A stretch of 64,000 nt of DNA from Virgibacillus ndiopensis (GCF_900187325.1 NZ_FZMZ01000006.1:1-64000); one strand, 5' to 3'. Positions 1 to 10,877 are shown, counted from the stretch's first letter. Notes: generated from the sequence alone by a model not told the origin. Translations and numbers: made by a program.

Positions 1-127
1 CACCCGTCCGCCGCTCGTTCCACAAACTCACGCCCCGAAGGGCAGAGTTTGCTTCCCGCGCTCGACTTGCATGTATTAGGCACGCCGCCAGCGTTCGTCC
101 TGAGCCAAGATCAAACTCTCCAAAAAA
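1..127 (-). rRNA. rrs: 16S ribosomal RNA, 5' end only
   Basis: The minus strand carries the conserved start of bacterial 16S rRNA: GAGAGTTTGATC, then GGCTCAGGACGAACGCTGGC, then the GCCTAATACATGCAAGTCGA block and the first variable stem. The gene runs off the left edge, so only about 127 nt are present. The exact mature 5' end cannot be fixed from sequence. One base inside the usual universal primer site is T rather than C or A (GATCTTGGCTCAG). The gene follows lysS in the same orientation, as an rrn operon does in B. subtilis. Confidence 0.97.
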
Positions 128-189
128 GTTTGAAATAAGATGACTTACGTCAATCTTATTGTTAGTCTTAGCTAAATTGAAATCAGGGT

Positions 190-302
190 TTAAAAGATAC
201 ATAACAGATAAAATCTGTCGTTATCTTTTAACCTGTTTTATTCGAAAAACAGTTCATGTTTTTCTTGACATACTGGTTGTTTTGTTCAGTTTTCAAAGAG
301 CA
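190..302 (-). other. rrn leader: boxA-like element and processing hairpin
   Basis: Between the rrn promoter and 16S, the minus strand has TGCTCTTTGAAAACTGAAC (284-302), the boxA-like leader element common upstream of Bacillaceae rRNA genes and linked to antitermination. Further down is a nested hairpin: TTAAAAGATA pairs with TATCTTTTAA (190-199 and 222-231), with an inner ACAGAT/ATCTGT stem. It is probably a processing or antitermination structure. No protein gene is credible between 128 and 630. Confidence 0.6.
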
Positions 303-338
303 AATTTATTTAATGTCGCTCAATTTGGCGACTTTATT

Positions 339-367
339 ATCTTACCACGCTGACCATTTAAAGTCAA
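339..367 (-). promoter_or_regulatory. sigma-A promoter of the rRNA operon
   Basis: On the minus strand TTGACT (367-362) and TAAGAT (344-339) are separated by exactly 17 bp. Transcription would start near 332, about 205 nt before 16S, leaving room for the boxA-bearing leader. I saw only this one strong promoter, whereas many rrn operons have two in tandem. Confidence 0.65.
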
Positions 368-551
368 TAACTTTTTTTAAGTTTTTTTATCATTGTTGCT
401 GTTCGTCTTAAGCAACGATATCTAATTTACCATGATTATTCCCTTAAGGCAAGAGGAAATGAAAAGAAATAAATGGAAATTTTTTATTCATCTTATGTAT
501 ACCCTAGATTTCCTCTTGTTAATCATAGCATTCCTTGACCAAAATATATTT

Positions 552-597
552 AAATGACCCCTCACCAGAACAGAATTACCTGGAAAAGAGGTCATTT
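552..597. terminator. terminator after lysS
   Basis: AAATGACC and GGTCATTT form the base of a hairpin with further pairing inside (CCAG/CTGG). AT-rich tracts lie on both sides, so it may work in both directions. It sits just past the lysS stop codon and separates lysS from the rrn promoter. Confidence 0.6.
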
Positions 598-630
598 TAA
601 TTAAACCATTTTGCTGCTATTTTTTAACCA

Positions 631-2130
<1,500 letters not shown>

Positions 2131-2193
2131 TTATATTATATATCATTAGTAACTGATCCCATAATGTTAAATAAGTTCAAGTTATATATAAAT

Positions 2194-2221
2194 AAAAAAC
2201 TGCCAGCAAATAAACTGGCAG
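2194..2221 (-). terminator. terminator of the fol/yazB operon
   Basis: A perfect 7-bp stem (CTGCCAG/CTGGCAG) with an 8-nt loop is followed on the minus strand by six Ts. It ends transcription from the fol genes, yazB and the dusB remnant, and separates them from lysS. Confidence 0.85.
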
Positions 2222-2274
2222 GTGTGTCTTTAATTAGTATAAAAAAAGCATGGAAGCCTGTCAATTAAATGTGT

Positions 2275-2484
2275 TTACGATGCTTTTGAAACCTCTTCTA
2301 ATTCTCTTGCATACGTATATAGAATATCTAACAGACTATCACTTAACTCAACATAATTAATACGAGCCCTTACTTTCCCATTTCCTTTTAGTCCTTAATT
2401 ACAATCAGCATACCCTTCATACATTTGCCGTCATCGGTGCTAATACTACACGGTTAGGAATCGTATGTCTCCAATTTGAAACAT
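2275..2484 (-). pseudogene. dusB: dusB remnant (tRNA-dihydrouridine synthase), internally deleted and frameshifted
   Basis: Read on the minus strand from ATG 2484, the sequence encodes MFQIGDIR and, after a one-base shift, IPNRVVLAPMT. This is the start of DusB, whose family reads roughly NRVVLAPMAGV. It then passes straight to an end resembling DusB: GLKGNGKVRARIN and about 25 more codons ending in TAA at 2275. The central roughly 270 codons, including the FMN-binding barrel and the catalytic Cys, are gone. A stop codon stands where the family has Lys before GLKGNGK. Only about 70 of some 330 codons survive. It lies exactly where dusB lies in B. subtilis, between yazB and lysS. It cannot make an active enzyme. 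Confidence 0.8.
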
Positions 2485-2494
2485 TTATAATTAG

Positions 2495-2713
2495 TTATAT
2501 CATTTCTTTATTCTCTAACGTTAATTCTTCCTTTGAGATAGATAATGTATCAGAAATGTTATCCAACAATTCATCTGATGCCTCTTCCGTACCGCGCTCA
2601 ACATTTCCGAGTACAGCGATTGAAACGTCTAACTTTTTTGCAAATGCAATTTGCGTATATCCTTTTAACTTACGAAACGCTTTTATTCGTTTCCCGATTC
2701 GTTTTGGGTCCAT
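2495..2713 (-). CDS. yazB: small XRE-family helix-turn-helix protein (YazB-like)
   Basis: A 72-residue protein that is almost entirely one Cro/C1-type helix-turn-helix domain: RIGKRIKAFRKLKGYTQ, then a recognition helix and VLGNVERGT. It probably binds DNA; its target is unknown. It starts inside the last 31 bp of folK, so the two are translationally coupled. The position after folK and before dusB/lysS matches B. subtilis yazB. The dusB remnant begins 11 bp past its stop codon. Confidence 0.85.
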   Translation of the reverse strand: MDPKRIGKRIKAFRKLKGYTQIAFAKKLDVSIAVLGNVERGTEEASDELLDNISDTLSISKEELTLENKEMI

Positions 2714-3195
2714 TTCGTAACATCCTTCATATCTTCAGGTGACAGTTCACTTATCAAATCTGTCACGCTTTTACTCCAATTAGGAACACATATATTCGGT
2801 TCAATCTCCGCTAACGGGATTAAAACAAATGCCCTTTCATGCATTCTTGGGTGTGGTACAGTTAATCGCTCTGTTTTACTATTTTCTTGATTATAGATTA
2901 AAATGTCAAGGTCAATTGTACGTGGACCGAAACGAATTTCTCTTTTTCTCCCTAAATTACGCTCTATTGTTTGGCAAATAGTGAGTAATTCAATGGCAGA
3001 CGACGATGTATCCAATTGAACAACCATATTTAAAAAGTCAGCTTGATCCGTATAACCTACTGGTGCCGTTTCATAAATAGATGATTTTTTTACAACAGCA
3101 ATTTCAGCATGCTCCTGAAGCATATCTATTGCTCTGGATAAATGCTCCTCCCTTGGTTCAATGTTACTGCCTAATGCAACGTATACATTTTTCAT
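2683..3195 (-). CDS. folK: 2-amino-4-hydroxy-6-hydroxymethyldihydropteridine diphosphokinase
   Basis: Transfers pyrophosphate from ATP to the pterin in folate synthesis, just before the FolP step. About 170 residues, normal for FolK. It shows the start VYVALGSNIEPRE, the pterin-binding region (SIYETAPVGYTDQADFLNMVV) and the signature RFGPRTIDLDIL. I placed the start at ATG 3195, eight bases after GGGGG. A longer upstream reading frame exists but overlaps folB and has no family support. The ATG overlaps the folB stop (ATGA), so translation is coupled. Confidence 0.96.
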   Translation of the reverse strand: MKNVYVALGSNIEPREEHLSRAIDMLQEHAEIAVVKKSSIYETAPVGYTDQADFLNMVVQLDTSSSAIELLTICQTIERNLGRKREIRFGPRTIDLDILIYNQENSKTERLTVPHPRMHERAFVLIPLAEIEPNICVPNWSKSVTDLISELSPEDMKDVTKWTQNESGNE

Positions 3196-3557
3196 ACGGA
3201 TTTCCCCCTGAAAATTTCCACAGCAACTGATTGATAATGGCCTGGTATTGGCGGATCCGGCTTCGTGATTTTTACTGTACATGCCGATAAAAGCCCAAAC
3301 GATGATAAAAGTCTATCAGCTATAGACTCAGCAACCGCTTCGACGAGATTTTTTGGTTCGCCTTCTACAATTTCCTTTACTAATTCATATACATGACCAT
3401 AATCAATTGAATCAATCATATTATCAGATTTACCAGCTGTTTTTAAATCAGTCAAAAGTTCAACATCCACATAAAAACGTTGGCCAAGTTTATTCTCTTC
3501 AGGAAAAAGGCCATGGTAACCATAAAATTCCATGCCATTCATAAGTATTTTATCCAT
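3192..3557 (-). CDS. folB: dihydroneopterin aldolase
   Basis: Cleaves dihydroneopterin to 6-hydroxymethyl-dihydropterin and glycolaldehyde, two steps before dihydropteroate. At 121 residues it has the usual length. It shows the start MDKILMNGMEFYGYHGLFPEE, including the YHG motif, and the conserved KPDPPIPGHYQSVAVEI end. It overlaps folP by 8 bp upstream and folK by 4 bp downstream, so the three form a tightly coupled folate operon. Confidence 0.97.
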   Translation of the reverse strand: MDKILMNGMEFYGYHGLFPEENKLGQRFYVDVELLTDLKTAGKSDNMIDSIDYGHVYELVKEIVEGEPKNLVEAVAESIADRLLSSFGLLSACTVKITKPDPPIPGHYQSVAVEIFRGKSV

Positions 3558-4386
3558 TTAGACTCTCCCCTTTTCCCAGCATGGCGTCCATCATTTTCGC
3601 TAACTCTACGTTTAATTTTACATTATGGACACGAACAATTTGCACACCCTTAGTAATCCCTAAGCAAGTAGTAGCTCCAGTTCCGTTATCACGCTCAGCC
3701 GGTGAAAGATCTAACACACTTCCAATAAATCTTTTCCTGGACGTTGCCAACAATAATGGATAACCTAAATCGTTTAACTTCTCAAGGTTATTCATTACAA
3801 CTAAATTATTCTCAGCTGTCTTCGCAAAACCAATGCCTGGATCAAGAATAATGTTCTCTTTAGCTACCCCAGCCTTTAAAGCTATATCAATACTTACCTG
3901 TAAATCAGCTTTCATATCATCAATTATAGATGTGTAATCCATGTTTGTCCGATTGTGCATTATAATAATCGGTACATTATATTCTGCCGCAACAGATGCT
4001 ATATCAGGTTCCTTTTTTGCTCCCCAAATATCATTAATAATTTCTGCACCAGCCTCTATTGCTTGTCTAGCCACCTCAGCTTTATATGTGTCAATAGAAA
4101 TTGGTACTTGGACTTCTTTTTTTACTGCTTGAATAACGGGAAGTACACGACTTAGTTCTTCCTTCAAAGATACAGGTTTATGATCTGGCCTAGTTGATTC
4201 TCCACCAATATCAATGATATCTGCGCCCTGTTTCTCCATCGTTATAGCTTGCTTTACCGCTTTTTCAACTGATGTATAACTTCCGCCATCAGAAAACGAA
4301 TCCGGAGTTACATTTAAAATCCCCATAATATGAGTACGCTCTGATAAATTATATTGTTTAGAATTCGTCTTTAAAATCGTATGCAT
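3550..4386 (-). CDS. folP: dihydropteroate synthase
   Basis: Joins the FolK product to p-aminobenzoate; this enzyme is the sulfonamide target. 278 residues with the two DHPS signatures MGILNVTPDSFSDGG and GADIIDIGGESTRP, and SRKRFIG later. An AAGG ribosome site precedes ATG 4386. It is the first gene of the fol operon here. In B. subtilis the pabB-pabA-pabC genes stand immediately upstream, but none is present in this window, so p-aminobenzoate synthesis must be encoded elsewhere or be absent. Confidence 0.97.
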   Translation of the reverse strand: MHTILKTNSKQYNLSERTHIMGILNVTPDSFSDGGSYTSVEKAVKQAITMEKQGADIIDIGGESTRPDHKPVSLKEELSRVLPVIQAVKKEVQVPISIDTYKAEVARQAIEAGAEIINDIWGAKKEPDIASVAAEYNVPIIIMHNRTNMDYTSIIDDMKADLQVSIDIALKAGVAKENIILDPGIGFAKTAENNLVVMNNLEKLNDLGYPLLLATSRKRFIGSVLDLSPAERDNGTGATTCLGITKGVQIVRVHNVKLNVELAKMMDAMLGKGESLNG

Positions 4387-4613
4387 AATCTTACCTTCTT
4401 CCAGTACTATGATTCGCTTTGCCCCAGTAAGCCCCCCATTTCATATTTTGTGGTAAAACTGACTAGCAATGTGGGGACGACTCCAAAAAACGTTCGGTTC
4501 TGTCAACTAACAATCAGTAGGGACAAAAAAACTGCTGATTGAAGTTTCATTTTATAATCGTATCACAGCAACGTTAAAAGCGGAAGAGTCACTGGAAATG
4601 GTAAATTAAGCAC

Positions 4614-4649
4614 AAAAAAAGTCGGCACCAATATAATTCGATGCCAACC
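4614..4649 (-). terminator. terminator after cysK
   Basis: On the minus strand GTTGGCA and TGCCGAC pair across a short AT-rich loop and are followed by seven Ts. This sets cysK apart from folP. The 230 bp between here and folP hold no gene that I can support. Confidence 0.85.
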
Positions 4650-4660
4650 TTTTCCGATTC

Positions 4661-5587
4661 TTACTCTTCGTCAAATTGATACAATGGTGTTGATAAGTAA
4701 CGTTCTCCATTATCAGGTAGTACTGCAAGAACTGTTTTGCCTTTTCCTAATTTTTTTGCGACCTTTTTTGCTGCAGCAATTGCGGCGCCTGATGAAATAC
4801 CACCTAGGATACCATCTGCTTTAGCAGCTTGACGCGCTGCGGCAAAAGCTTCATCATTAGAAACACGCACAACTTCATCATATACTTCTGTGTCCAAAAC
4901 CTTTGGAACAAAACCTGCTCCAAGACCTTGAATTTTATGCGGACCAGGATTTCCACCTGATAAAATAGCTGAATCCTCTGGTTCAACAGCATAAACTTTT
5001 ATATCCCGAAAATGATCCTTTAACACATTACCAGCACCTGTTATGGTTCCACCAGTGCCGATTCCTGAAACTAATGCGTCAAGGCCATCTTTCATTTGCT
5101 CGACAATTTCTTTACCAGTCGTACGGGCATGTACCTCCGGATTTGCTTCATTGTTAAATTGTTGCGGCATGAAATAGCCATTTTCTTCTTTTAATTCCTC
5201 TGCCTTTTTAATAGCACCCTTCATTCCGTCTGCGCCAGGTGTCAATACCAGTTTTGCACCATATGCACGTAGTAAATTTCTGCGCTCTTTACTCATTGTA
5301 TCAGGCATAACGATAACAGTTTTATAGCCTTTTGCAGCACTAATCATTGCTAAACCGATACCTGTATTACCACTTGTAGGCTCAATAATCGTATCGCCTT
5401 CTTTAAGAATACCTGCTTCTTCTGCGGCTTCGATCATTGACATTGCAATACGATCTTTCACAGAGCTCCCAGGGTTCATAAACTCGAGTTTTAAATAAAC
5501 ATCTGCACTATCTTTGTCTGCAGCTCGATTCAACTTTACAATTGGGGTTTGGCCAACCAACCCTGCAATATTTTCAGCTACTCTCAT
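4661..5587 (-). CDS. cysK: cysteine synthase A (O-acetylserine sulfhydrylase)
   Basis: Makes cysteine from O-acetylserine and sulfide using pyridoxal phosphate. 308 residues. The PLP lysine lies in [11 protein letters not shown]; the phosphate-binding loop [10 protein letters not shown], the [10 protein letters not shown] glycine loop and the C-terminal GISSGAA are all present. I put the start at ATG 5587 (MRVAENIAG), right after AGGAGG; the longer frame adds seven residues with no support. It lies between yacD and folP, as in B. subtilis, but has its own terminator. In B. subtilis CysK also works with the repressor CymR, which would be off-window here. Confidence 0.97.
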   Translation of the reverse strand: MRVAENIAGLVGQTPIVKLNRAADKDSADVYLKLEFMNPGSSVKDRIAMSMIEAAEEAGILKEGDTIIEPTSGNTGIGLAMISAAKGYKTVIVMPDTMSKERRNLLRAYGAKLVLTPGADGMKGAIKKAEELKEENGYFMPQQFNNEANPEVHARTTGKEIVEQMKDGLDALVSGIGTGGTITGAGNVLKDHFRDIKVYAVEPEDSAILSGGNPGPHKIQGLGAGFVPKVLDTEVYDEVVRVSNDEAFAAARQAAKADGILGGISSGAAIAAAKKVAKKLGKGKTVLAVLPDNGERYLSTPLYQFDEE

Positions 5588-5714
5588 ACTATTCCCTCCT
5601 AATTCCAAGTATTTTTATAGGATTTAATTATAATGTACGTTTTAACCATCGAAATGTCAAACAATTCCTACCAATTAAACTCATTTCGAAAAGATTTCTG
5701 TTATTTCCTATATA

Positions 5715-5846
5715 TGAAATGGGATTATAAAGCAAGCATAACTCCAGAGAAGGAAATACATAGAGACTCTTGTGGGAAAGCGAAGACAATGACCCCCGCA
5801 AACGAGGAGACTCAGCGCGAGCCCACGGAAAGCGAAGTGTATTTCC
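5715..5846. repeat. palindromic MITE-like repeat, copy 1
   Basis: The core, 5752-5846, starts GGAAATACA and ends GTGTATTTCC, so its ends are inverted repeats of each other. It contains the family text GACTCTTGTGGGAAAGCGAAG and GCCCACGGAAAGCG. The left flank (ATGAAATGGGATTATAAAGC) is shared with the copy at 51038-51185, in opposite orientation. It fills most of the 325-bp gap between yacD and cysK. An open frame across it is an artefact of the repeat. Confidence 0.8.
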
Positions 5847-5912
5847 GGAACGGTAATCCAAGCATAAATTCACATCGCAAGTTTCTATAAATAAGAGCCT
5901 TTAGAAAACATT

Positions 5913-6809
5913 CTATTCATAAATCCATTCAATATCCAACTTATCCCATAATGGTTTTGTTGATAATGATTCCTTCTGTTTCTCTAGAGCTAATTCGCTT
6001 TTAATATATGGTTTTATTTCGTCATACGTAAATTCTATATCCGGAAGCTTAGCATGAAGATAAATAATGGCAACGCCCGTATCACTTTTAAACGGTTCAC
6101 TATATGAACGCTCTTCCATTTCCAACGCAGTCTCTCGGTATCCCGTTGGGAGGAATTGACTGTTATTAGTAAAATAACCTAAATAGCCGCCATCCTTCTT
6201 CGTATCCTCATCAATTGAATACTCCTGTGCTAGTAATTGGAATGAAGCACCATTGTCTAACTCCTTCATTACTTTTTCAGCAGTATCGAAGTCAGGAACA
6301 ATAATGTGTGATAATTTCAGTGAAGCAGTAAAGTTATATTGATTCTTGTAATCATTAAAATATGATCTCATTTCTTCTTCTGGGATTGATGCATCCATTG
6401 TCAAAAGTGCCGCTAGTTGATAACGGTAAATGACATCCTCACGCCATTTCTTTGCCTTTTTTTCCGCTTCTTCTTCCGTCATCGGACCTTGCATTCCAGT
6501 TAATAAGGACAGTTCTCGGTCGATTACCTTTTCACTAACTTCTATATTATTCTTCTTAGCTAGTTGTGTTACAATTTCATGGTCAATCATCTTCTCTAAC
6601 TGACTTTGTCCATGTGCTTTTCGAAGAGCATCCATCCATTCTTTATAGGAAATTTCCTCACCCTCAATGGTTGCGACTGGTTTTTTTAGATCAACAGCAT
6701 TTCCTTCATCAAGAACTACCTTTTCATCGTCCTTATTCCAAAATAATAATGTAGCAACATTGGTAATGAGCAATACGACTATTACACTTAAGAGCAATTT
6801 TTTAGACAT
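5913..6809 (-). CDS. yacD: membrane-anchored PpiC-type peptidyl-prolyl isomerase (YacD-like)
   Basis: 298 residues. An N-terminal membrane anchor (about residues 4-23, SVIVVLLITNVATLLFW) has no lipobox Cys, so it is likely a signal anchor and not a PrsA-type lipoprotein. An acidic and helical SurA/PrsA-like N-domain follows. The parvulin domain is at about 155-250 (KLSHIIVPDF, GASFQLLAQEYSID, GGYLGYF). It probably helps fold exported proteins outside the membrane. It sits between hslO and cysK as in B. subtilis. The exact substrates are unknown. Confidence 0.85.
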   Translation of the reverse strand: MSKKLLLSVIVVLLITNVATLLFWNKDDEKVVLDEGNAVDLKKPVATIEGEEISYKEWMDALRKAHGQSQLEKMIDHEIVTQLAKKNNIEVSEKVIDRELSLLTGMQGPMTEEEAEKKAKKWREDVIYRYQLAALLTMDASIPEEEMRSYFNDYKNQYNFTASLKLSHIIVPDFDTAEKVMKELDNGASFQLLAQEYSIDEDTKKDGGYLGYFTNNSQFLPTGYRETALEMEERSYSEPFKSDTGVAIIYLHAKLPDIEFTYDEIKPYIKSELALEKQKESLSTKPLWDKLDIEWIYE

Positions 6810-6823
6810 AGTAGCTCCCTTCC

Positions 6824-7705
6824 TTACTGTTCATTGTTCTTTTTCAAGTTTTCTAGTTCTGTTTCCGTAAACGTATATGTCTCATTACAAAAATGACAGA
6901 CCGCCTCTGCCCCATGATCTTCATCAATCATTTGTTGAATTTCGTCATTGCCAAGCCCAACTATCGCTTTTTCAAAACGTTCCTTTGAACACTTACACTT
7001 AAACTCTACTGGCATTTTCTCATGAAAATTAATTTCTTCATCACCAAATAACCGCTGTAAAATTTGTTCAGGTGAATTCCCTTCACGTATAAGGCTCGAT
7101 ATAGCAGGAAAAGACTGGATTCGATCCTCAAGCTGTTCAATTACCTCTTCATCAGCACCAGGCATCACCTGAACAATAAATCCGCCTGCTGCTAGGATCG
7201 TATGGTCTGGATTCACCAAAACCCCTGCACCCACAGCTGATGGTACTTGTTCTGAATTAACGAAATAATACGTAAAATCCTCGCTAATTTCACCAGATAC
7301 AATTGGGACTTGTCCAGTAAAATAATCTTTCAATCCTAAATCTTTAACAACACTTAAACTACCCTCGGTACCAACAGCCCGGGCCACATCTAATTTACCG
7401 CGATCATTTAAATCAAAGTCAACATGCGGATTAGACACATAGCCACGCACATTACCATGTGCATTAACATCAGCAATAATTGCTCCGATTGGTCCGTTCC
7501 CTTCCACTTTAACCGTTAATGAGTCGTCACCTTTTAACATCGCACCCATCATTGTTGAAATTGTAATCGTTCGCCCTAAAGCAGCTGATGCTGTAGCCCA
7601 AGTATCTTGTCTTCGGCGTGCTTCTTCTACTGTATTCGTCGAGGTAATGGCATAAGCACGTACCATACCTTTTAATGTTGTTGCTTTTATTAAATAATCA
7701 TTCAT
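6824..7705 (-). CDS. hslO: redox-regulated chaperone Hsp33
   Basis: A cytoplasmic holdase activated by oxidation. 293 residues. The C-terminal zinc/redox switch has the expected cysteines C237-x-C239 and C270-x2-C273. The N-terminal chaperone core starts [22 protein letters not shown] ribosome site precedes ATG 7705. It lies 24 bp from coaX and 14 bp from yacD, so coaX-hslO-yacD is probably one operon. Confidence 0.97.
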   Translation of the reverse strand: MNDYLIKATTLKGMVRAYAITSTNTVEEARRRQDTWATASAALGRTITISTMMGAMLKGDDSLTVKVEGNGPIGAIIADVNAHGNVRGYVSNPHVDFDLNDRGKLDVARAVGTEGSLSVVKDLGLKDYFTGQVPIVSGEISEDFTYYFVNSEQVPSAVGAGVLVNPDHTILAAGGFIVQVMPGADEEVIEQLEDRIQSFPAISSLIREGNSPEQILQRLFGDEEINFHEKMPVEFKCKCSKERFEKAIVGLGNDEIQQMIDEDHGAEAVCHFCNETYTFTETELENLKKNNEQ

Positions 7706-7729
7706 GCTGAAACCTGCTCCTTTATGCTA

Positions 7730-8509
7730 TTAATTCTTTAATTGCATATTTTTCTTATAAATTAAGTATAAACCTTTTAATGTCAAATGTTTATCAACGT
7801 GATCAATTGTTTGAGATGCATCAGAGATCAACGAAGCTAGACCTCCAGTAGCAATTACTTTCGGCTCTATTTCCGATTGTTGTTTTATACGATTCACGAT
7901 GCCATCAACTTGTCCGACATAACCATAAAAAACACCAGATTGCATCGCTTCGACTGTTGTTGAACCAACCACATTGTCTGGTGCTTGTATTTCAATTTTC
8001 GGTAGCTTTGATGCTTTACTATATAATGCTTCCATAGAAATGTGAATTCCCGGAGCAATCGATCCACCTTTGTATTCTTTCTTTTCATTAATATAACAAT
8101 ACGTTGTAGCGGTTCCGAAATCAATTATAATAAGTGGGGAGCCATATTCTTCAATTGCACCGACAGCATTCACCACACGATCAGCACCAATTTCTTTTGG
8201 ATTCGGATAACCCATTTTTAAAAATGATTGAACAGTGTCTTTTCCGATAATTAATGGTTTTTGATTAAAGTAAATTGTACACATTTTTTCCAACGCAAAC
8301 ATAATTGGTGGAACTACTGATGAAATGATAATGCCGTTTATATCCGATAATGCAATTGCTTTATGATCTAAAAGTGACTTTATCAACATTCCGAATTCAT
8401 CTTCTGTTTTATATCGATCCGTTTTTATCCGCCACTCATGCTTTAATTGATCTTTTTCAAACACACCCAAAACCGTATTAGTATTTCCTACATCAAGTAC
8501 AAAAAGCAT
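7730..8509 (-). CDS. coaX: type III pantothenate kinase
   Basis: Phosphorylates pantothenate in the first step of coenzyme A synthesis. It has the ASKHA-fold signatures of Coa[11 protein letters not shown] at the N-terminus, [11 protein letters not shown], and [11 protein letters not shown] followed by GGSIAPGI. About 259 residues, as usual. The start is ATG 8509 or the GTG just before it; AAAGG lies upstream. The ftsH terminator lies upstream, so coaX should have its own promoter in 8513-8585. Confidence 0.96.
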   Translation of the reverse strand: MLFVLDVGNTNTVLGVFEKDQLKHEWRIKTDRYKTEDEFGMLIKSLLDHKAIALSDINGIIISSVVPPIMFALEKMCTIYFNQKPLIIGKDTVQSFLKMGYPNPKEIGADRVVNAVGAIEEYGSPLIIIDFGTATTYCYINEKKEYKGGSIAPGIHISMEALYSKASKLPKIEIQAPDNVVGSTTVEAMQSGVFYGYVGQVDGIVNRIKQQSEIEPKVIATGGLASLISDASQTIDHVDKHLTLKGLYLIYKKNMQLKN

Positions 8510-8585
8510 CACTAATCAAACCTTTCTACCGAAAATAATAGTAACCGATTTTTCTATTCTATAATATACCATAAGTAACTTTACA

Positions 8586-8617
8586 CAAAAACAACCTCCC
8601 ATTATCATGAGAGGCTG
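8586..8617 (-). terminator. terminator after ftsH
   Basis: CAGCCTC and GAGGTTG arms with a short loop are followed by TTTTTG on the minus strand, 17 bp past the ftsH stop codon. Confidence 0.8.
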
Positions 8618-8633
8618 TTTTATTCAATTCTTG

Positions 8634-10655
8634 TTATTCTTTCTTATCTTCATCATTAATTTCTGTTTCTTCATTGACATCTTCAGCTAATTTTTGTTGC
8701 GCTTTTTCTTTTGCTTCTTCGTATGTCTCTGGGACATCGTCATCTTCTTTTTTCGAATTGATGTTAACGCGTAGATTCTTATCATCTTCTGGATTAGTTG
8801 AATCGTTATTATCTTCCTCTAATTCCTCTGGATCAGGAAGTTCTCCATTTTCAAATAACCCCTTTATTTGTTTTGCATCAAGAGTCTCTACTTTTAGAAG
8901 CGTTTGTGCAACAAGTTCTAACTTATCCTTGTTCTCTGTAAGAATCGTTTTAGCTCTGTCGTAACAATAGTTAATGAAGTTTTGCATTTCCTTATCAATT
9001 TCATGTGCAATAGCATCGCTGTAGTTTTGATCATTTTGGATGTCACGTCCTAAGAAGACGTTTCCGCCACCGCCACTGCTAAATTGAAGTGGACCGATTT
9101 TATCACTCATACCGTATTCGGTAATCATTTTGTGCGCAATATTAGTTGCACGCTGGAAGTCATTAGATGCACCAGTACTTACCTCACCAAATATAATTTC
9201 CTCTGCTACACGTCCACCTAAAAGACCAGTAATTTTATCAAAAAGTTCCGGCTTCGTCATGAAGTAACGATCCTCTTTCGGTAACATCACAGCATAACCG
9301 CCAGCTTGCCCTCGTGGAACGATAGTAACTTTATGAACCATATCCGCATCGTCCAGTACCATACCTATAATAGTGTGCCCACTTTCATGGTATGCGACAA
9401 TGTTTCGTTCTTTTTTGGAAATAACTCTGCTTTTCTTAGCAGGCCCTGCAATGACACGGTCAATCGCTTCATCAACATCAAGCATGTCAATCGTATTTTT
9501 ATCATGACGAGCTGCTACTAAAGCCGCTTCATTTAACAGGTTTTCTAAGTCAGCACCGGAGAATCCTGGTGTACGAAGTGCAATTGTTTTTAAATCAACT
9601 GTTGCATCAATTGGTTTATTTTTCGCATGTACTGCTAATACTTCTTCACGGCCTTTAACGTCTGGACGATCAACCGTAATTTGGCGGTCAAAACGGCCTG
9701 GACGTAATAACGCCGGGTCAAGAATGTCTGGACGGTTAGTTGCAGCGATAATGATAATTCCCTCATTGACACCAAATCCATCCATTTCCACAAGCAATTG
9801 GTTCAACGTTTGTTCACGTTCATCGTGTCCACCACCAAGACCGGCACCACGTTGACGCCCAACCGCATCAATTTCATCAATAAATATAATACAAGGAGCA
9901 TTTTTCTTAGCATTCTCGAACAAATCACGTACACGAGAAGCCCCAACACCAACAAACATCTCAACGAAATCAGAACCACTAATTGAGAAAAATGGTGTAC
10001 CTGCTTCACCCGCTACTGCTCGTGCTAATAAAGTTTTACCTGTTCCTGGAGGTCCTACTAAAAGAACACCTTTAGGAATTCGTGCCCCAACGTTTGAGAA
10101 TTTACGAGGATCCTTCAAGAAATCCACAACTTCAACAAGCTCTTGCTTTTCTTCATCGGCCCCTGCGACATCTTTAAAGCGAACTTTTTTCTTTTCTTCG
10201 CTGTACATTTTCGCCTTACTTTTACCAAAGTTCATTACACGACCGCCGCCGCCTTGTGATTGACTAAGTATAAAGAAGAAAAATAACGCAATAATGATAA
10301 ATGGAATCATCGTTGTTAAGAAAGTAACCCATCCGCTTGGTTGTTCCTCTTCTTCTACATTAAGCAAACTTTGTTCAGTTGCTATATCTGTAATATTTGC
10401 GACGATTTCAGTGTTATCTGGAACTTGTGCAATAAATTGCTTATCACCGTCATCTAACGTACCAGTAATTCGCATAATTTTATTTGCTGGCTGCATCGTC
10501 ATTTCTTCGATTTCACCATTATTTAAATGTTGCATAAATTGTTCTACATCAAATTGTTTTGCTTGATCATTTTGTCCTTTAAATACTCCTATAACGCCAA
10601 TGATGACAAGGAATATAAGGAAATAAAAGATCACATTCCGAAATAATCGGTTCAT
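8634..10655 (-). CDS. ftsH: ATP-dependent zinc metalloprotease FtsH
   Basis: A membrane AAA+ protease that degrades misfolded membrane proteins and regulatory proteins; in B. subtilis it is needed for sporulation. 673 residues. Two membrane segments (about 6-25 and 111-131) flank an extracytoplasmic loop. Then come Walker A GPPGTGKT, Walker B IIFIDEID, the SRH region and the zinc site HESGH. The tail is acidic and charged ([13 protein letters not shown] and beyond), longer than in E. coli but common in Bacillaceae. AGGAGG stands six bases before ATG 10655. Confidence 0.98.
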   Translation of the reverse strand: MNRLFRNVIFYFLIFLVIIGVIGVFKGQNDQAKQFDVEQFMQHLNNGEIEEMTMQPANKIMRITGTLDDGDKQFIAQVPDNTEIVANITDIATEQSLLNVEEEEQPSGWVTFLTTMIPFIIIALFFFFILSQSQGGGGRVMNFGKSKAKMYSEEKKKVRFKDVAGADEEKQELVEVVDFLKDPRKFSNVGARIPKGVLLVGPPGTGKTLLARAVAGEAGTPFFSISGSDFVEMFVGVGASRVRDLFENAKKNAPCIIFIDEIDAVGRQRGAGLGGGHDEREQTLNQLLVEMDGFGVNEGIIIIAATNRPDILDPALLRPGRFDRQITVDRPDVKGREEVLAVHAKNKPIDATVDLKTIALRTPGFSGADLENLLNEAALVAARHDKNTIDMLDVDEAIDRVIAGPAKKSRVISKKERNIVAYHESGHTIIGMVLDDADMVHKVTIVPRGQAGGYAVMLPKEDRYFMTKPELFDKITGLLGGRVAEEIIFGEVSTGASNDFQRATNIAHKMITEYGMSDKIGPLQFSSGGGGNVFLGRDIQNDQNYSDAIAHEIDKEMQNFINYCYDRAKTILTENKDKLELVAQTLLKVETLDAKQIKGLFENGELPDPEELEEDNNDSTNPEDDKNLRVNINSKKEDDDVPETYEEAKEKAQQKLAEDVNEETEINDEDKKE

Positions 10656-10691
10656 TGCCTACCTCCTCCCAAGCGGGAAAAACTATAGTAC

Positions 10692-10721
10692 ATAGTACCA
10701 TAAGAAAAAGTTGCAATACAA
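10692..10721 (-). promoter_or_regulatory. possible sigma-A promoter of ftsH
   Basis: TTGTAT and TACTAT with an 18-bp spacer lie about 40 bp upstream of the ftsH start. The boxes are imperfect, so this is only a fair candidate. The rest of the 222-bp ftsH-hpt gap shows nothing else clear. Confidence 0.4.
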
Positions 10722-10877
10722 CTAATTCCACTTATAATTTAAAATTATTCTATTACTAATTTGTCTATGTTGAAAAAACGCTATCTGCATCTTTCCAGAA
10801 GCTAGGGTGAGAAATCAAATTGGCGAAGACTTTGTCTAATTTCCCTCTAACTTATTTGACTAAAACAAACGTTGTTT

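Noticed and set aside
4483-4500. A PurBox-like half-site (CCGAACGTT) upstream of folP
   Set aside because: Only one half is clear and a second box at the correct spacing is missing, so PurR control is not supported.
5628-5890. Small ORFs over the repeat copies at 5.7, 19.9, 43.2 and 51.1 kb
   Set aside because: The same peptide pieces recur because the DNA repeats; frames on both strands are open and none has a good start.
8674-8964. Long antisense frame opposite the end of ftsH
   Set aside because: Caused by the Glu/Asp/Asn-rich tail of FtsH, which reads as Ser/Phe on the other strand.
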